Below are positions 9,785 through 20,881 of a stretch of DNA of 64,000 nt, piece by piece. A program made the translations under genes and the position numbers. The notes under the pieces were generated by a model, which was not told where the DNA came from, did no database searches, and saw nothing but the letters and a program-made list of their open reading frames with translations. The stretch comes from Ornithodoros turicata (Eukaryota; Arthropoda; Arachnida; Ixodida; Argasidae). The stretch is taken from NCBI RefSeq assembly GCF_037126465.1, contig NW_026999469.1, positions 1 through 64,000 of the forward strand, read 5' to 3'. Position 1 is the stretch's first letter. Each line of letters begins with the position of its first letter.

Positions 9785-11796
9785 CTACATGGGTTCCATC
9801 TTCTACTGGTACATTCGGAGAAGAGACGTTAGAGATCCCTTGTAGACAGGGGACAGCGTCAGCACAAAGAACTGCCACGACACAAGGATGATTCGAATAG
9901 ACGTCAATATCTGATGATCAGATGCCAGCAACACCGGATTGGCCGTCGAAAAAAGTGACGTTGTGTAGAAGGACGATAATCTGTAAAAGGTGGGTGATCT
10001 TCCATTAGCTGCTTTGAAGACGAGGAATGTCATGGTAGAACAAAACAGCACCGCACAAAATACGCACACATCCAGGCGCTGTAGCTAAGTGGTAAGAGAA
10101 TGACCTATGGCTTCCGAGCCTTTCCGAAGAGTACGAAATAAGTGGTTCCCCAGTACGTGGTACTGGTGCTAAATGCCCGGTAATCGCTGTTAGAGCCCTG
10201 CACGGGCCGAGTTTTCCTGGCCCGGCCCGGGCGCATCGAAAAATGGCCCGGCCCGACCCTGTCCCGGACCTTCATATTTTTATGCGGCCAGACCCGGCCC
10301 GGCCCGGTGACCCAGTGACTAGAGCCTGGCCCGGCCCGGAATCTAAGTAAATAGAGCCCGGCCCGGACCGGTGATCCGGCGAGCAGAACCCGGCATAGTA
10401 TTTCCAGCCGCGACGTAGGCCTTTCTGACGATTATCAAACAAATTTATCAGTAAATTTATAAGGAGAGAAGAGAAACATTCAAGTGATGGCGGTCTAACA
10501 CCATAACCACACCAGACCAAATTAAATCAAGAACGTTCGCGGGCATGGGCGTTATCGTTACACTGTCAAGATTTTGCGGAGGTAGAGGATGCTGTCGACA
10601 AACTCCTTCTCCCAGTCCATCCCCCTCTCACCAATCTTTGCCAAGTGATTGTGAAATACGTGAGGAGTGACGAGCAATGTAAGGTGGCTTTCAGAATGTT
10701 CTAGAGGGTCGAATCATATGCCTAACGCAGTACCCCTTGCTTGTCTTTGCAAAATATGCATAGGAATGACGCAAGCCCATGATGACATGAACTAATGCAT
10801 CTCCATTGTGTAGAATTAGCTGCGTGGCCCGGCCGGGCCTGACTCTTGGAAACATATTTGTCGGCCCTTGCCCGGCACGGCCGCGGGGCTAGCGTATTTT
10901 GTCGGCACGGGCTCGGCCCGGCCCGGAGCACACAGCCAATAACAAGCCCGGTTGGGCCCGCGGGCCGGGTCGGGCACGGGGCAGGCCCGTGCAGGGCTCT
11001 AATCGCTGTTGTACGGGTCCAGTAACATGCCCTTTAAATTTAACAGAAAATTATAAATCTGCGACATATCCGGTATAAATATCTCGGTGCCGTTGGTTGG
11101 ATTCACTCGTGTCTCTGAGAGGGTTGCATGCGGGTCGATGCTGCAGTTCTTGTGACGGAGGTGTTCAAAGAGAGTAATAGAGTTTGTGTATCCGCATATA
11201 GGACCATGGACGCAGTCTACTCGAAGTGTCCCTCCGTTGAGTTTCACTGAGGGAGGCTCGGTAAATTTTCTGGCAAACTCAGCCTTCGGTAGCCGTGACA
11301 AAGGATGCTTCCAAAAGGGATAGTGACTAAAATCCGGTGGTAGGAACGCTGTACTATTGATTAGAAATACGTGCGAAAATGTTCCTATGATGGTGGGAGT
11401 GTGAAAATATGCACTCGATACGACATTGTCCCCGTACAGAGTTATTGACGGCGTGCGTGGTAATCTCGTTCGATGACGTACTTGTAGCCTTCTGAAATCG
11501 TCTAAGCTACAAATCACTTTTAGTGCTCGCGAAACATTCCACCGGAACTCGTCACTCTTGAAGTGGTCCTGGACAGTGATGACGATCTGGTGACGAAGGA
11601 ACTGCGTGAGACGGGAGAAGACCCAGCTGTGCTGAGCTGCACATTTGGGAGTCATTAAGATACCGAGACTGTCGCCACCGAAATGCTTGTTCATGTAGTC
11701 GATGAACCTGGCAGATGTAGTGAACTTCTCCCATGGCTCTTGAGAGAGAATGACTTGCAAGATCACCAGAAAGGTAACGAATGCAAAAGACTTCAT
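9785..11796 (-). pseudogene. Divergent ionotropic receptor pseudogene (copy A)
   Basis: On the minus strand, 11796-11010 encodes the N-terminal half of a receptor: signal peptide MKSFAFVTFLVILQVILS, then about 245 residues parallel to the intact gene at 52765-54552. After an 811 bp insertion (10191-11001) the same protein resumes at about 10180-9785 with transmembrane 1 (CVFCAVLFCSTMTFLVF), the pore region and transmembrane 2 (WQFFVLTLSPVYKGSLTSLL). A frameshift follows (near 9830) and the ligand-binding S2 half and transmembrane 3 are missing. Small deletions near 10105 also separate it from the intact copy. IRs are ionotropic-glutamate-receptor relatives used in arthropod chemosensation. 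This copy cannot make a full receptor. Confidence 0.85.
10191..11001. mobile_element. hAT-type MITE, 811 bp, with 8 bp TSD
   Basis: The ends TAGAGCCCTGCACGGGCC (10191-10208) and its exact reverse complement (10984-11001) form a perfect 18 bp TIR. The 8 bp ATCGCTGT is duplicated on both sides (10183-10190 and 11002-11009). An 8 bp target duplication and this kind of TIR are hallmarks of hAT transposons. The ends are rich in GGCCCGGCCCGG palindromes. No transposase is encoded. Comparison with the paralogue at 52.7 kb shows that the insertion split an IR reading frame. Confidence 0.92.
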
Positions 11797-12929
11797 CTCG
11801 AGACTGTCCGATCGTCGCTACTTAGAAATTGTGAAAGGGAATCTACTCTAACGCCGTCCAAGACACAAATGGAGATATTTTCCGCAGGTGTCGCCAATTA
11901 ATGTGTTCGTGTGCGCAGCATGTTCCAGACACGCCTGTTTTATCACCACCGTCTCCAAACAGGCGTAGGCATGTTTCATGATTCATCGAGTAGAGTGCTG
12001 TCGTGGAAGATAGATAGCGCCCTGGTATCTCACAAATAAAGCACGGCTGCATTATACGGTTGATGGGATGTCTAACTAAATTTGACTGTGGTGATTCGAT
12101 GCGGTTAGAGCCTACATTAGCCGCGTTTACATGAACTCGATCGGAGCTGGTCGAGTTGGTTTATCGCAGCAAATCGTCTCCCATGAAACCATGTCAACCA
12201 GTCTTCCAGGGAGGACTGATGTGAGGAGACGCGATAAGTCAGCTCGGCCCGTTTCTGTCAAGTTCATGTAACCCGGCTGCAGTATTGTGCTTCTACACGT
12301 TTGCCATCATGGCTCCGAAATAATTATTGGGCAGTATTTTGGCTGTACCTGAAAATACCGCCGTTAGTGGGTTGGCGAGTGGCAATTCCACCTTGTCAAG
12401 TCTTTTATTGGTTGTATGTGCTATCTGCAGTGATGGGCAATGTACTCAAAATTGTACTTAAAGGAAAGTACAGAGTACCTAAAAAAAACTGGACTAAGGA
12501 AGAGTGTGTGTTCCGAATTTGTGCTTGTGAATATGTTGCTTACAGCGGCTAATGTAAGCATTATTTTGTAAATGCCAATTCCAAAGCCTAGCCAGGTAGT
12601 GCTTGCCCATGGGTATTAACTGTAACAGACTGCACAATTCCATTAATATGCAGTTGCTCAGGCAACCATGCTAGTGGAAAATATTTTTATTTCCTGATTT
12701 ATTTTTCTTGCATCTCTCGGTATACTGTGAAAAAAGAGGAGAGCACTCCGCCCTCTCGTTCAAAAATGCAGCTTGACACAAACCTTAGATATTTTCCATT
12801 TTTCTCTCTTGACTTCCAGTTAGGTACTTGAGTACTTGACGGGAAAATATTGGACAACAGTTCTTAAAGAACAGAACAAAGTACACAATCGGAAATGTAT
12901 CTGTGATGCCCAACTTTGTGTGCTCATCC
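11797..12929 (-). repeat. 5' flank shared by the three IR loci (block A)
   Basis: This interval upstream of IR copy A parallels 40582-42575 (block B) and 54553-55535 (block C). Shared landmarks include an upstream ORF start reading MN(R/H)ETxLRLF, the stretch TTTATCGCAGC, GTAACC(C)GGCT, CCGAAATAATTATTGG, and, for A and B only, TTGCTCAGGCAACCA and AAAAAAGAGGAGAGCACTCC. Part of A and B near 12430 and 41410 (GGGCAATGTACTCAAAATTG) looks like an older hAT-type insertion. It presumably contains the promoter, but no core promoter motif can be assigned. Confidence 0.8.
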
Positions 12930-14316
12930 CAGCCGAAAAAAAGGAAATGGTCCAGTTGGAATTTCTAATTGGTTCGAATGCGACCCAACAGGTCCCATGT
13001 CAAAACCTGTTGGATCGTTCAGTTCCAATTGGACTGTCTAGTTGGTAGTTGAGCACCAATTGGAAGGTCCATTTGGTTTCATGCACTCCAACTGGACACT
13101 CAATTGGACATCATGGGTCCAATTGGTCGTTCTGATAGGGAACTCCAGTTCGATTTGGTCTATCGGTCTCCAACTGGTCCGCCCAATTGGCAACTGATTC
13201 CAATGTAGAGTTGTAGAGTAAGTGATGTTACTCAGTATTTTCAATACAATTTGTCAGTGCATGTGTACCTAAACTATTAATGCTATAAATAAGCAACAGT
13301 AATTTATATTAACAGTATTTTATATTTTAAGGATTATAGATCGTTCCCCGGAGAGCGAGATTTTTCGGTATAAATAGCAGAAAATGCGCGAACTAGGTTT
13401 CATCACCACAGCTGGATAGAATATAAAATGACAGCGGCAAACAAAGTTCGTGGTTCTACATCGCACGAGTAAAGCTTTCACTGTCTTCACTTCAGTTTGA
13501 AACCGAAGCTTTGATGCTCTCATCGTCATGTCTGACGCAGCGCATCGGCATCATCCCAGAATCTGTTTGAACAAGTTGCCGTTGGCGTCGGTCGCGTCGA
13601 TTGTGCAGCTCCCTGAATGAAGCGTTTCGTCTGGTTTTTCAAACCGTGTAAGAACGCGAACATAATTGTATCTGTGTCGTGAGCTGCTGTGTTACGCGTA
13701 TAATTTTCTCTTCGCACCCGTGCACCAGCTGAGTTACGAGAAAGGACAAGCGGCCCGTGTATGACAGTTGTGAATTTCCTGAACTCTCAAATCCGAACTA
13801 AGGTGGGTGATAGTAACTCCATAGATATGTATGTTTATCTGAACCTCCCTTATCACGTGCCATCGACTTGCGCCAGATAGCTAAAGGCTTTTTAAAGAAA
13901 ACCTTTAGCTTGGAAATGACCATTGTAAGGTACTTTGTTCTGAGCAGTTCTAGTCAACAAGACTAGTCTGAAACGTACAATAAACAAAAAGTTGTTACCT
14001 CCTGCATATGTTCGTGTGTGATATTCTCTGATGAAACCGTAGCTGTAGCCCTATGTGGCAGACCCGGCAGGGCTACTTGTTTCCAATTGGAGACCCTATT
14101 GAGTCCACCTGGACGATTTGGTGTAACCATTTGGATTGAGTTGGTTAGCTGGTATGGGACCAATTGGTAAGCCTGAGTTTGCCAGTTCTTTGTGAGGGGG
14201 GGGGGACCAATCGATTTCAAATGGTTTCAGTGCAATGGGTGACAAAAACACAACTGGAACTCCAATTGATTTGAATGGGAAAATGTCCAATTGGACCAAT
14301 TCCTTTTTTCCGACTG
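12930..14316. mobile_element. 1.39 kb non-autonomous element with CCAATTGG-rich ends
   Basis: Left end CAGCCGAAAAAAAGGAAATG and right end (read inward) CAGTCGGAAAAAAGGAATTG form an imperfect TIR of about 30 bp. Both subterminal regions (12945-13200 and 14080-14300) are full of CCAATTGGA/TCCAATTGG palindromes in both orientations. The flanks join neatly when aligned to block B at about 42575-42600, which lacks the element, so it is an insertion younger than the A/B duplication. No transposase is encoded; the target duplication is unclear. Confidence 0.8.
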
Positions 14317-14714
14317 GGTTCCAACATCTTCGGCTGCCGGTTCGCATTCATCGGCATTGCTTTTCATTGCAGGACTCTTCCGGGCCCTTCGGTACACGTC
14401 TGCGTCGGTAATCTTGCCTGCCGTCTCAGCTAAGGCGTCAAGGGAAACGCTGGTGGACGTGGGGTGTGTCATGCACACCGCGCTGGGCAGGCGTTGAAGA
14501 AACGACGATTTTAAAAACGACGTAAAAAAGACGATTTTAAAAAGATGCGCGCGGCGCAAAGCAGCATGGGAACTTTGAGGGACACTACTCCGTCGTCTGC
14601 TTATAGTTTACCCCGAGACACTGCTGGTGCGCACACCGGAAATTTGGTTGTTCTTCCTGTACCTCCGCCTCGGACCGTCTCGCTTCCAGGCGCTCGAAGT
14701 TCCCATGAGCCCTT
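14317..14714. other. End of block A, then unassigned sequence
   Basis: 14317-14400 continues the similarity to block B (GGTTCGCATTCATCGGCATT versus the 42590-42640 region). Beyond about 14400 similarity fades and nothing is recognised up to the gag fragment. Confidence 0.5.
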
Positions 14715-15143
14715 GCGTGCCACAGGTGGCGCTTGTTTTTCTGAAAAGGTCCTGGAGTATTGATTCGTCGAGAGAAGTATAGCGCGCTCGCCCAGTATAG
14801 CTGTTGCATACTCCGGAGGAGTTGTGAGAGCTTATGGTCGCCGAGGACCTCGGTGGTCAAGGTGCTGACGGAACCGCTTATATTCCGACGCACTGGGGTA
14901 TCTGGTCTGGACGGTTTCCAGGTAGTCATACGGGTTGTCCAACGGAGGGACGGTGATGATGTCACTAACCTTCGCAGCCTCGTTCGGGCCAGGCGCACCG
15001 ACGACGATGGTAGCATTTGGTGACTTGTGTAGAATAACACCACGCAGGGGGAATTGAGCTTCAATTCTCGCAAACCATAGTGTAGAGTGGGCAGGCCAAA
15101 AAGGTGGTATCTCGACAGGGGTGTAGTTTCGTATCGGGACCAC
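14715..15143 (-). pseudogene. Ty3/gypsy gag fragment, frameshifted
   Basis: The minus strand starts with VEIPPFWPAHSTLWFARIEA and continues with residues corresponding to the hydrophobic gag core typical of one arthropod gypsy group (PPFW...LWFAQVEAQF...EVxDII..PP..xxY..LK). After about 14840 the homology shifts to another frame (EVLGDHKLSQLLRSMQQL). The rest of the element is absent. The frameshift and missing pol mark it as dead. It is unrelated to the gypsy-like gag at 17812. Confidence 0.65.
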
Positions 15144-16632
15144 TGGTTTTCAAAAATGAGCGAAATCGTTAGTAAGGTACATATTGCATAGAAGCGTTTG
15201 TTATATAAGCGTTCTTGTTATATGTTGTTGAGTGTCAGTATTCACTTCGCTTGATATGTTGATGGAGTAAGCTGTTTGTAATTCTAAGTATTTGTGCAGA
15301 AATTCTGGTATCTGAGCGTGGAGGAGAAATTCTTATAAAGCACCTCTCCTTGTGCATTCCTCAGCTGCTGTGTGCGCGGGCGCGTGTGTGTGCTTTTTTC
15401 CTGGTTTGTGACGTCATTATGGCATGTTGGTGCTTGTTTAGCAGTGCCTTTCTTGTTACAATTTTACCCGCCGCTAGTATCTTGTTGTTATTATGTGTTT
15501 GCCATTGAGTTTTGTAGCGACGTGTGATGACTGTGCTATTATTCCTGAGAACTCCGTTTTAAGCCTTTTCCCTGCTCGCTTAAAGGAATTTGTGTGCCCT
15601 TGTCCTGTGCGTTCTTTACTCAGGGACAACGCGGCTCTGTATGTAGTATTATGCAATAATTATCTCATGGCAGAAATGGGTGTCTTTTTTTTAGTTTATT
15701 AGCATATGCTTCAGTTTTTGAAGTCAAAGCAATTCCAGCACAAGTGCGCACAATTTTTTGCTGTCCTTTCCCTTTTTCATCGAATTTACGCAGAAGAAAG
15801 CTGCATAGCAAAGATGAATTCGTGAGAAGGGGGTTTCTACGTTTTTTGTTTGTTAGATGTCATTAGTAGCTCGGTCTTTAGAAGAAGTCAGCTGTTTGCA
15901 GTTATATGTATTAGTACAGAAATGCTTGCATCCGAGCGCAGGACAGAAATTCCTAGCACACCACCCTCAGTGTCAATTAATTATTTTGGATGTGAGTCTG
16001 CTTCACTGTATGACAAGGCTGAAATCAGAAGAGAGAAAAAATTAGAGCGCTGGCTTTCACCGTCGCCTAAGTAACATCTCGGAGACAGGGGCGTCTCCCC
16101 CATCGCACAAACCTTATCTCTAGGTGTACACGTGTCTGAACCGGAAGCGGCAGCCCACAGACTTTGAGAATGAAATGCCTAATTCCCACAATCACCTCTC
16201 ATGTGTGGTGTTTTTGTGCAGTACTTTTTCTGTTTCCTATGTAATCATTATAGACGAATAAAGGAAATAATATTGGGATAATTAATCAGTAAATACCAGG
16301 TCTCCTGTCTACAGCATACCCATCCTTGAAACATGCAGCTTGATGCAGGGATTATGACGTCATGCCACGGCTCTATTGTTTCAGGTGGACCTTGTCCAGT
16401 TGAGTATTAGTGAAAAAAAAACAGTGTAGCCCTGAGACAATAGGATGATGTCACGACCGGGTGTGGACGCATTAATTCTGTTCCTAGCACTTGCGTTGGC
16501 CGTTAGTGGAAGAGCTTAGCTTCGGTGGGATTCTGTTTGCCTCTGATGGGGTGTGGATGTGTGGTTCGTCACTGGTGAATGGTGGATTTTGTGTCGAGCG
16601 AATTTACAATGAGAGAATGCAGTGTACGTGTC
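15144..16632. other. Non-coding interval with a diverged direct repeat
   Basis: 15245-15345 and 15850-15955 are loosely alike (GATGTxATTAGTAGC / CAGCTGTTTG(C/T)A(A/G)TT..TAAGTATTxGT(A/G)CAGAAAT..CTGAGCG). No gene was recognised. The sequence leads up to the 5' LTR at 16633. Confidence 0.4.
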
Positions 16633-17254
16633 TGTAAGGGTTGCAATTGCAAACGGCTTGTTATTTTTATTTTCAGTTTGCCATCTCGCTGTCGAGCAGT
16701 GACACATTGTCCTTCATGTTCGTCACACATTCCTCCGACAGAAAGAGAAACCGGGCGCGAGAGACGCACTTGGCCTTCGTGCTTTGTAGTCAGCTTTGAA
16801 TAATCCCTTGAGCCCAAAGCACTAGGGGAACTGCGACAAGTTCAAGATGGCGGACGAGATTTTGGGATTTAGACTAAGCTAACACGTGAATATTCACGTG
16901 AGCAACCTCGTTAACTTCACCAATTAGGTACTTAGTTTCTGTTTCCGTGGTGTGCCTTGATTGGACCCTGACTGGAGTGGGCAGTGGTCATTTTTGCCCC
17001 ATAAAAGCGGGCGCATGCGATTTTTGAAGAGCTCGAGCGGGGACCATTGCTACAGGAAGGTCCGGGACCTTGTATCACCGTCCACCCCCGCTGGGTTCAT
17101 ATCCAGCCAACAGTAAGCCTTGTATATATTGTACCATATTAAACCTTGTTGCTGTTTATGCCATCCACCTCGTCAGACGTCCCTTTTTGGAAACGAGTCC
17201 CGATCCCAAGTTACACATCCCACACATCGTGGAGAGGGAGAAAGGATCTTTACT
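16633..17254 (+). repeat. 5' LTR of the Gmr1-like gypsy element
   Basis: 622 bp starting TGTAAGGGTT and ending CTTTACT. It is nearly identical to the 3' LTR at 22558-23167. It contains a CATAAAAG TATA-like box (about 16998) and a poly(A)-like ATTAAA near 17139. It is flanked on the left by GTGTC (16628-16632), duplicated after the 3' LTR. The two LTRs differ by scattered substitutions and a few small indels, so the insertion is not recent. Confidence 0.93.
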
Positions 17255-17811
17255 GGCGCAGCTCGACAGGATGTGTTCATCTTCGCAAGACTGAAACCAT
17301 CTCGACGGACAAGTGTATTGGCAGGAGGACACAGCGGAAGACAAGGCCAGCACTCGGTGATGCAGGACAAGGCAAGACCGTGCCAGCGGACCGTTCCAGG
17401 AAACTGAAGGAACAGATCCGGGCGCATTGAGAAGGTACGCGAAGTCGGCGAGGACCAACCGTACAGCGACCAGGAAACGTCGGGCCACGTCGGGAAGCAA
17501 GAGCAGCTTCGACGGTGGCGACATCAGTGTGAAACAAGACCGTGAAGTGAGGAACTGGTGTGCACCATCCACGGAAAGACGAATCTGTTGCTGCGGATGA
17601 ACTCCATATTCACCCAGGTAGGTGAGTGTTGGTAGCTTTCGAGGTTCACGCGAGTGTAGCTTTTGCCGCGTAGGGTTATAGCTATAGTGTGCGCCTCTGC
17701 GTTCCAGTGTGGCGGGTCACGAATACCAGTGTGTTGTGTGTTTCTATAGAACCAACAAGCAAACCGAGTCAAACGTGCAGGGGCGGATACGAGGGTGTCT
17801 GGCACTAGTTA

Positions 17812-19341
17812 ATGCTTACACGAAACAAGCTTAGGCAAGAACAGGCAAAATCCGCTGCAAAAATGAACGAAAACGCGGGTGGAAATCAAAGCACGCCCGG
17901 TGCAGTACCGACTCCAACCGTGAGCGCAGAAATCTTGCGGCTCCAGATCGAGCTGGAGAGAGAACGGTCGCGTAGACTTGAGCTAGAACGCGCCCGTGAT
18001 GACCGCTCGACATGCAGCGCAACCTCCACGAGAACGCGAGAAGAGAATCTAAACTACTTCGCGAAAAGACTTAAAAGTGTTTTGCTCCCGCTGCCAGCTG
18101 ACCGTGAAGTGCCCATGTGGTTCGAGGGCGTGGAGGGGGTGTTCAGGTGGTACAAAGTGCCGGACGACGTACAGAGCCACCTTATTCTGCCGCAGATAGC
18201 CAATAGGGTCGGCCATCTCTACTCTAAATTGAGCACCGAGGAACTTGACGATTACGAAACCGTAAAAGAAGCTGCCCTCGCAGCACTCCGTCTGTCACCA
18301 GGGGAGTACAAAAAGCGTTTTTCTGAGGCAGTAAAAACCCGAGATGAGACCTGGTCGAACTATGGGGCTAGGCTAAGAAGTTACATGACTGCGTACGCTA
18401 AGTCACGCGAGGCGAACAGTTTTGACAACTTGATCACTTTGTTAATTTGGGACCGACTTATCGACTCCCTTACGGAGGACGCCCGCCAGTTCCTCACCTT
18501 ACAGCTTAGCGACGTTAAACCCTCAGAAACCGACATTGTGCGTGCTGTAGAAAAGTACGAAGACGCGAAAGGGCGCGGAACCGCAGTTCTAGGTCATAGG
18601 GACAAAGGGGTTCCCGACCGACGCAAAGAAGCGCACAAAGAAAAGGCGAGACTAGAGGATAAAGGGACTCCGCAGAAAGTGAACTCGAAGAACCGAGACG
18701 AACGAAAGAACGGATTTTCGTGCTTTCTCTGTGGGGGTAAACATTACGCCAGACAGTGCCCTAAAAGAAAGGCTGAAGGCGGACGAACGTCACCCGGATT
18801 GGGAGACAACAAGGACGCCACCCCGAGACGCGTAAATATAGTAGGCGTAGTTGCGCTTTATGAGGCTCAGAACCCCAACCTTGAGTCCAGTATTGAGACT
18901 AGCATAGTCGCCTGCGTTAGTCCAGTAGCGATAGGAGAGAAGGGACATTTTTCTTTGCCACAGCGTGAGGTGGTACTGCAAAGCGGTACACAGAGATTTC
19001 GGGCTATGATAGACACCGGCGCAGATGTATCAGTCGTCCGCTCGGATCTCTTTCCTGAAATAGGAAGTGACTCATTGAGCCCGATTGTCCTTAAATCTGC
19101 TTTCGGGCACCAGGTAACTGCCGGTCTCGGTGTCCTGCCGATACGGTTGGTAGGCACAGGCGACGACCACGTGGAGGTCAATAGGATCATACCGATCGAG
19201 TGTGCGTTCACGAACGAATTGGCTGGGGATACCGATTGCCTCTTGTCGATGGAAGCGTGGAGTGCGCTGCAGAGTAACGAGGAGCTAGGGGGTACACCAG
19301 CGGTTGAGGCTAAGTCGAGCGACGCGGCTGCCGCGATTTGA
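17812..19341 (+). CDS. gag-pr: Gag-protease polyprotein of the Gmr1-like element
   Basis: 509 residues from an ATG at 17812. Residues 40-75 are charged and likely helical, and 80-290 resemble a gypsy-type capsid region. C304-x2-C307-x3-H311-x4-C316 is a zinc knuckle that would bind RNA (one residue shorter than the usual CX2CX4HX4C). DTGA at 401-404 with following DVSVV is the catalytic motif of a retroviral-type aspartyl protease, which would cleave the polyprotein. The ORF is open throughout. It ends before integrase, which begins in another frame after about 150 bp, so pol may need a frameshift or a separate start. Confidence 0.88.
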   Translation: MLTRNKLRQEQAKSAAKMNENAGGNQSTPGAVPTPTVSAEILRLQIELERERSRRLELERARDDRSTCSATSTRTREENLNYFAKRLKSVLLPLPADREVPMWFEGVEGVFRWYKVPDDVQSHLILPQIANRVGHLYSKLSTEELDDYETVKEAALAALRLSPGEYKKRFSEAVKTRDETWSNYGARLRSYMTAYAKSREANSFDNLITLLIWDRLIDSLTEDARQFLTLQLSDVKPSETDIVRAVEKYEDAKGRGTAVLGHRDKGVPDRRKEAHKEKARLEDKGTPQKVNSKNRDERKNGFSCFLCGGKHYARQCPKRKAEGGRTSPGLGDNKDATPRRVNIVGVVALYEAQNPNLESSIETSIVACVSPVAIGEKGHFSLPQREVVLQSGTQRFRAMIDTGADVSVVRSDLFPEIGSDSLSPIVLKSAFGHQVTAGLGVLPIRLVGTGDDHVEVNRIIPIECAFTNELAGDTDCLLSMEAWSALQSNEELGGTPAVEAKSSDAAAAI

Positions 19342-19489
19342 AGATTTGAGTTGCGTATTTGAAACCGAAGAGGCAAGCGGCATCGATGACTTTGACACCA
19401 CTAGCACAACGCTCGGGGTAAACGCGGTAGGAATATCTGATGAGGGTGCAGGAACCGAATGTAACAGTAATGAGCGGAGCTAGTTTAGG

Positions 19490-20871
19490 ATGGAGCAGCG
19501 CATCGACGCGAGCCTCACGGAAGCGTGGGAAAAGGCTAAACTGCAAAAGCATGGGATGTTTACCCAAGAAGACGTTCTGTATCATAATGATACTGTTGCA
19601 GGACAAAAAGTTAAGCAACTAGTTTTGCCGGAAAGTAGGCGACGTCAGGTCCTCCAACTCGCTCACGATACACCGTGGGGAGGTCACCTGGGCATGCGCA
19701 AGACTCTCAGTCGCTTTAAAAGTAGCTTTTACTGGCCAGGGGTGGAGAAGTATGTACGGGAGTACTGTGGGAACTGCCACGCGTGTCAGATCAATGCAGA
19801 TAGACATGCCTACGATAGAGTTCCCATAGCACCGCTTACTAGACCTGAGTACCCTTTCCAGGCAGTAAACATGGACGTCGTGGGTCCATCCGAAACCGCG
19901 TCGGCACGTGGACATAAGTATGCCCTTTGTATCACTGACCTCCACACTAGGTGGCCTGAGGTCGTTTGCTTAACGACACCGACCGCAAAGAAAACATGCG
20001 ACGCACTATTCGAAGTCTTCTCGCGCACCGGTATTCCTGAGACCATCTGCTGCGATCAGGGCAGCAATTTCAAATCACAACTTACACAGGAGTTTCTGCG
20101 AAAGATCGGCTGTTCCCCCCGTTTTTCAATCGCCGAACACCATGAAAGCAACGGCACAGTCGACAGGTGGAATCGCGTATTCATGCGGATGCTATTTCAT
20201 GTCGTTTGGGAAGACCCAAGGAATTGGGACAAATTTGTGCCCTTTCTCCTCTGGGCATATCGCGAAGTGCAGCACGACACTACCGGCGTCTCACCGTTTC
20301 GGCTGCTGTACGGACGGCAACCGACAGGCCCCTGGCGGTATTGAAGGGTACCTGGGAAGGAGAGGTTGGAAACCCCGTCCAGCTTTGAGAAGGCCCAGCC
20401 AAGTATCTCGAGCAGTTGAGGGAAAAATTCAAGAGGGCAGCGGAAACGGCGGGACTGGTCGCGGAAAGACGACAGGCGGAATACGCGGACCACTACAACC
20501 GTCGCGCAAGGATGAAAGAGTTTCAGCCGGGGGACCAAGTTATTCTTTTTGATAACAATCGGACCGCCAAGCAGCAACCTAAATGGAGAGGGCCTTATCA
20601 AATTGTGGGTAGGCGCCGGCAGCACTCGTATCAAGTTCAGTTGGACGACGGCAAAACGCGTACAGTGCATGCGAACAACTTGCGCTCTTATAAGGCAAGG
20701 GTGAACCATGTAGGCATGATCTTCCAAGGAGAAGAAGAATTTGGAGATGTAGAGCCTGCGCCAAACAGAGGAGACAAAAAGTGTTCAGTGTTGCCGCTAG
20801 AGGCTACAGCTCACTTGAGGGAAAGCGAGGCCAGGCAAGCCAGGGAACTGTTTAAAACGTTCGCGTCATAA
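19490..20871 (+). pseudogene. Integrase of the Gmr1-like element, broken near its C-terminus
   Basis: The first 280 residues (19490-20344) hold an HHCC zinc-binding domain (H59, H66, C93, C96) and the rve core with D129 (MDVVGP), D189 (CDQGSNF) and E219 (HHESNG), so all catalytic acids are present. Around 20330 the frame shifts by one base (PTG to PLAVLKGTWEG). An in-frame TGA follows at 20386-20388. The C-terminal part then continues to 20871 with a GPY/F-like module (WRGPYQIVGRR..SYQV). Integrase would insert the cDNA into host DNA. It lies upstream of RT, the reverse of ordinary gypsy elements. Confidence 0.88.
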
Positions 20872-20881
20872 AGCTTCGAAC

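Noticed and set aside
12420..12930. A complete hAT element in block A
   Set aside because: CAGTGATGGGCA-type left end and TACTTAAAGTAC words are present, but the candidate right end is not inverted and no 8 bp duplication was found.
14585..15073. 162-residue ORF as a gene
   Set aside because: Only a short part (EVLGDHKLSQLLRSMQQL) fits, as a frame-shifted continuation of gypsy gag; the rest is out of frame.
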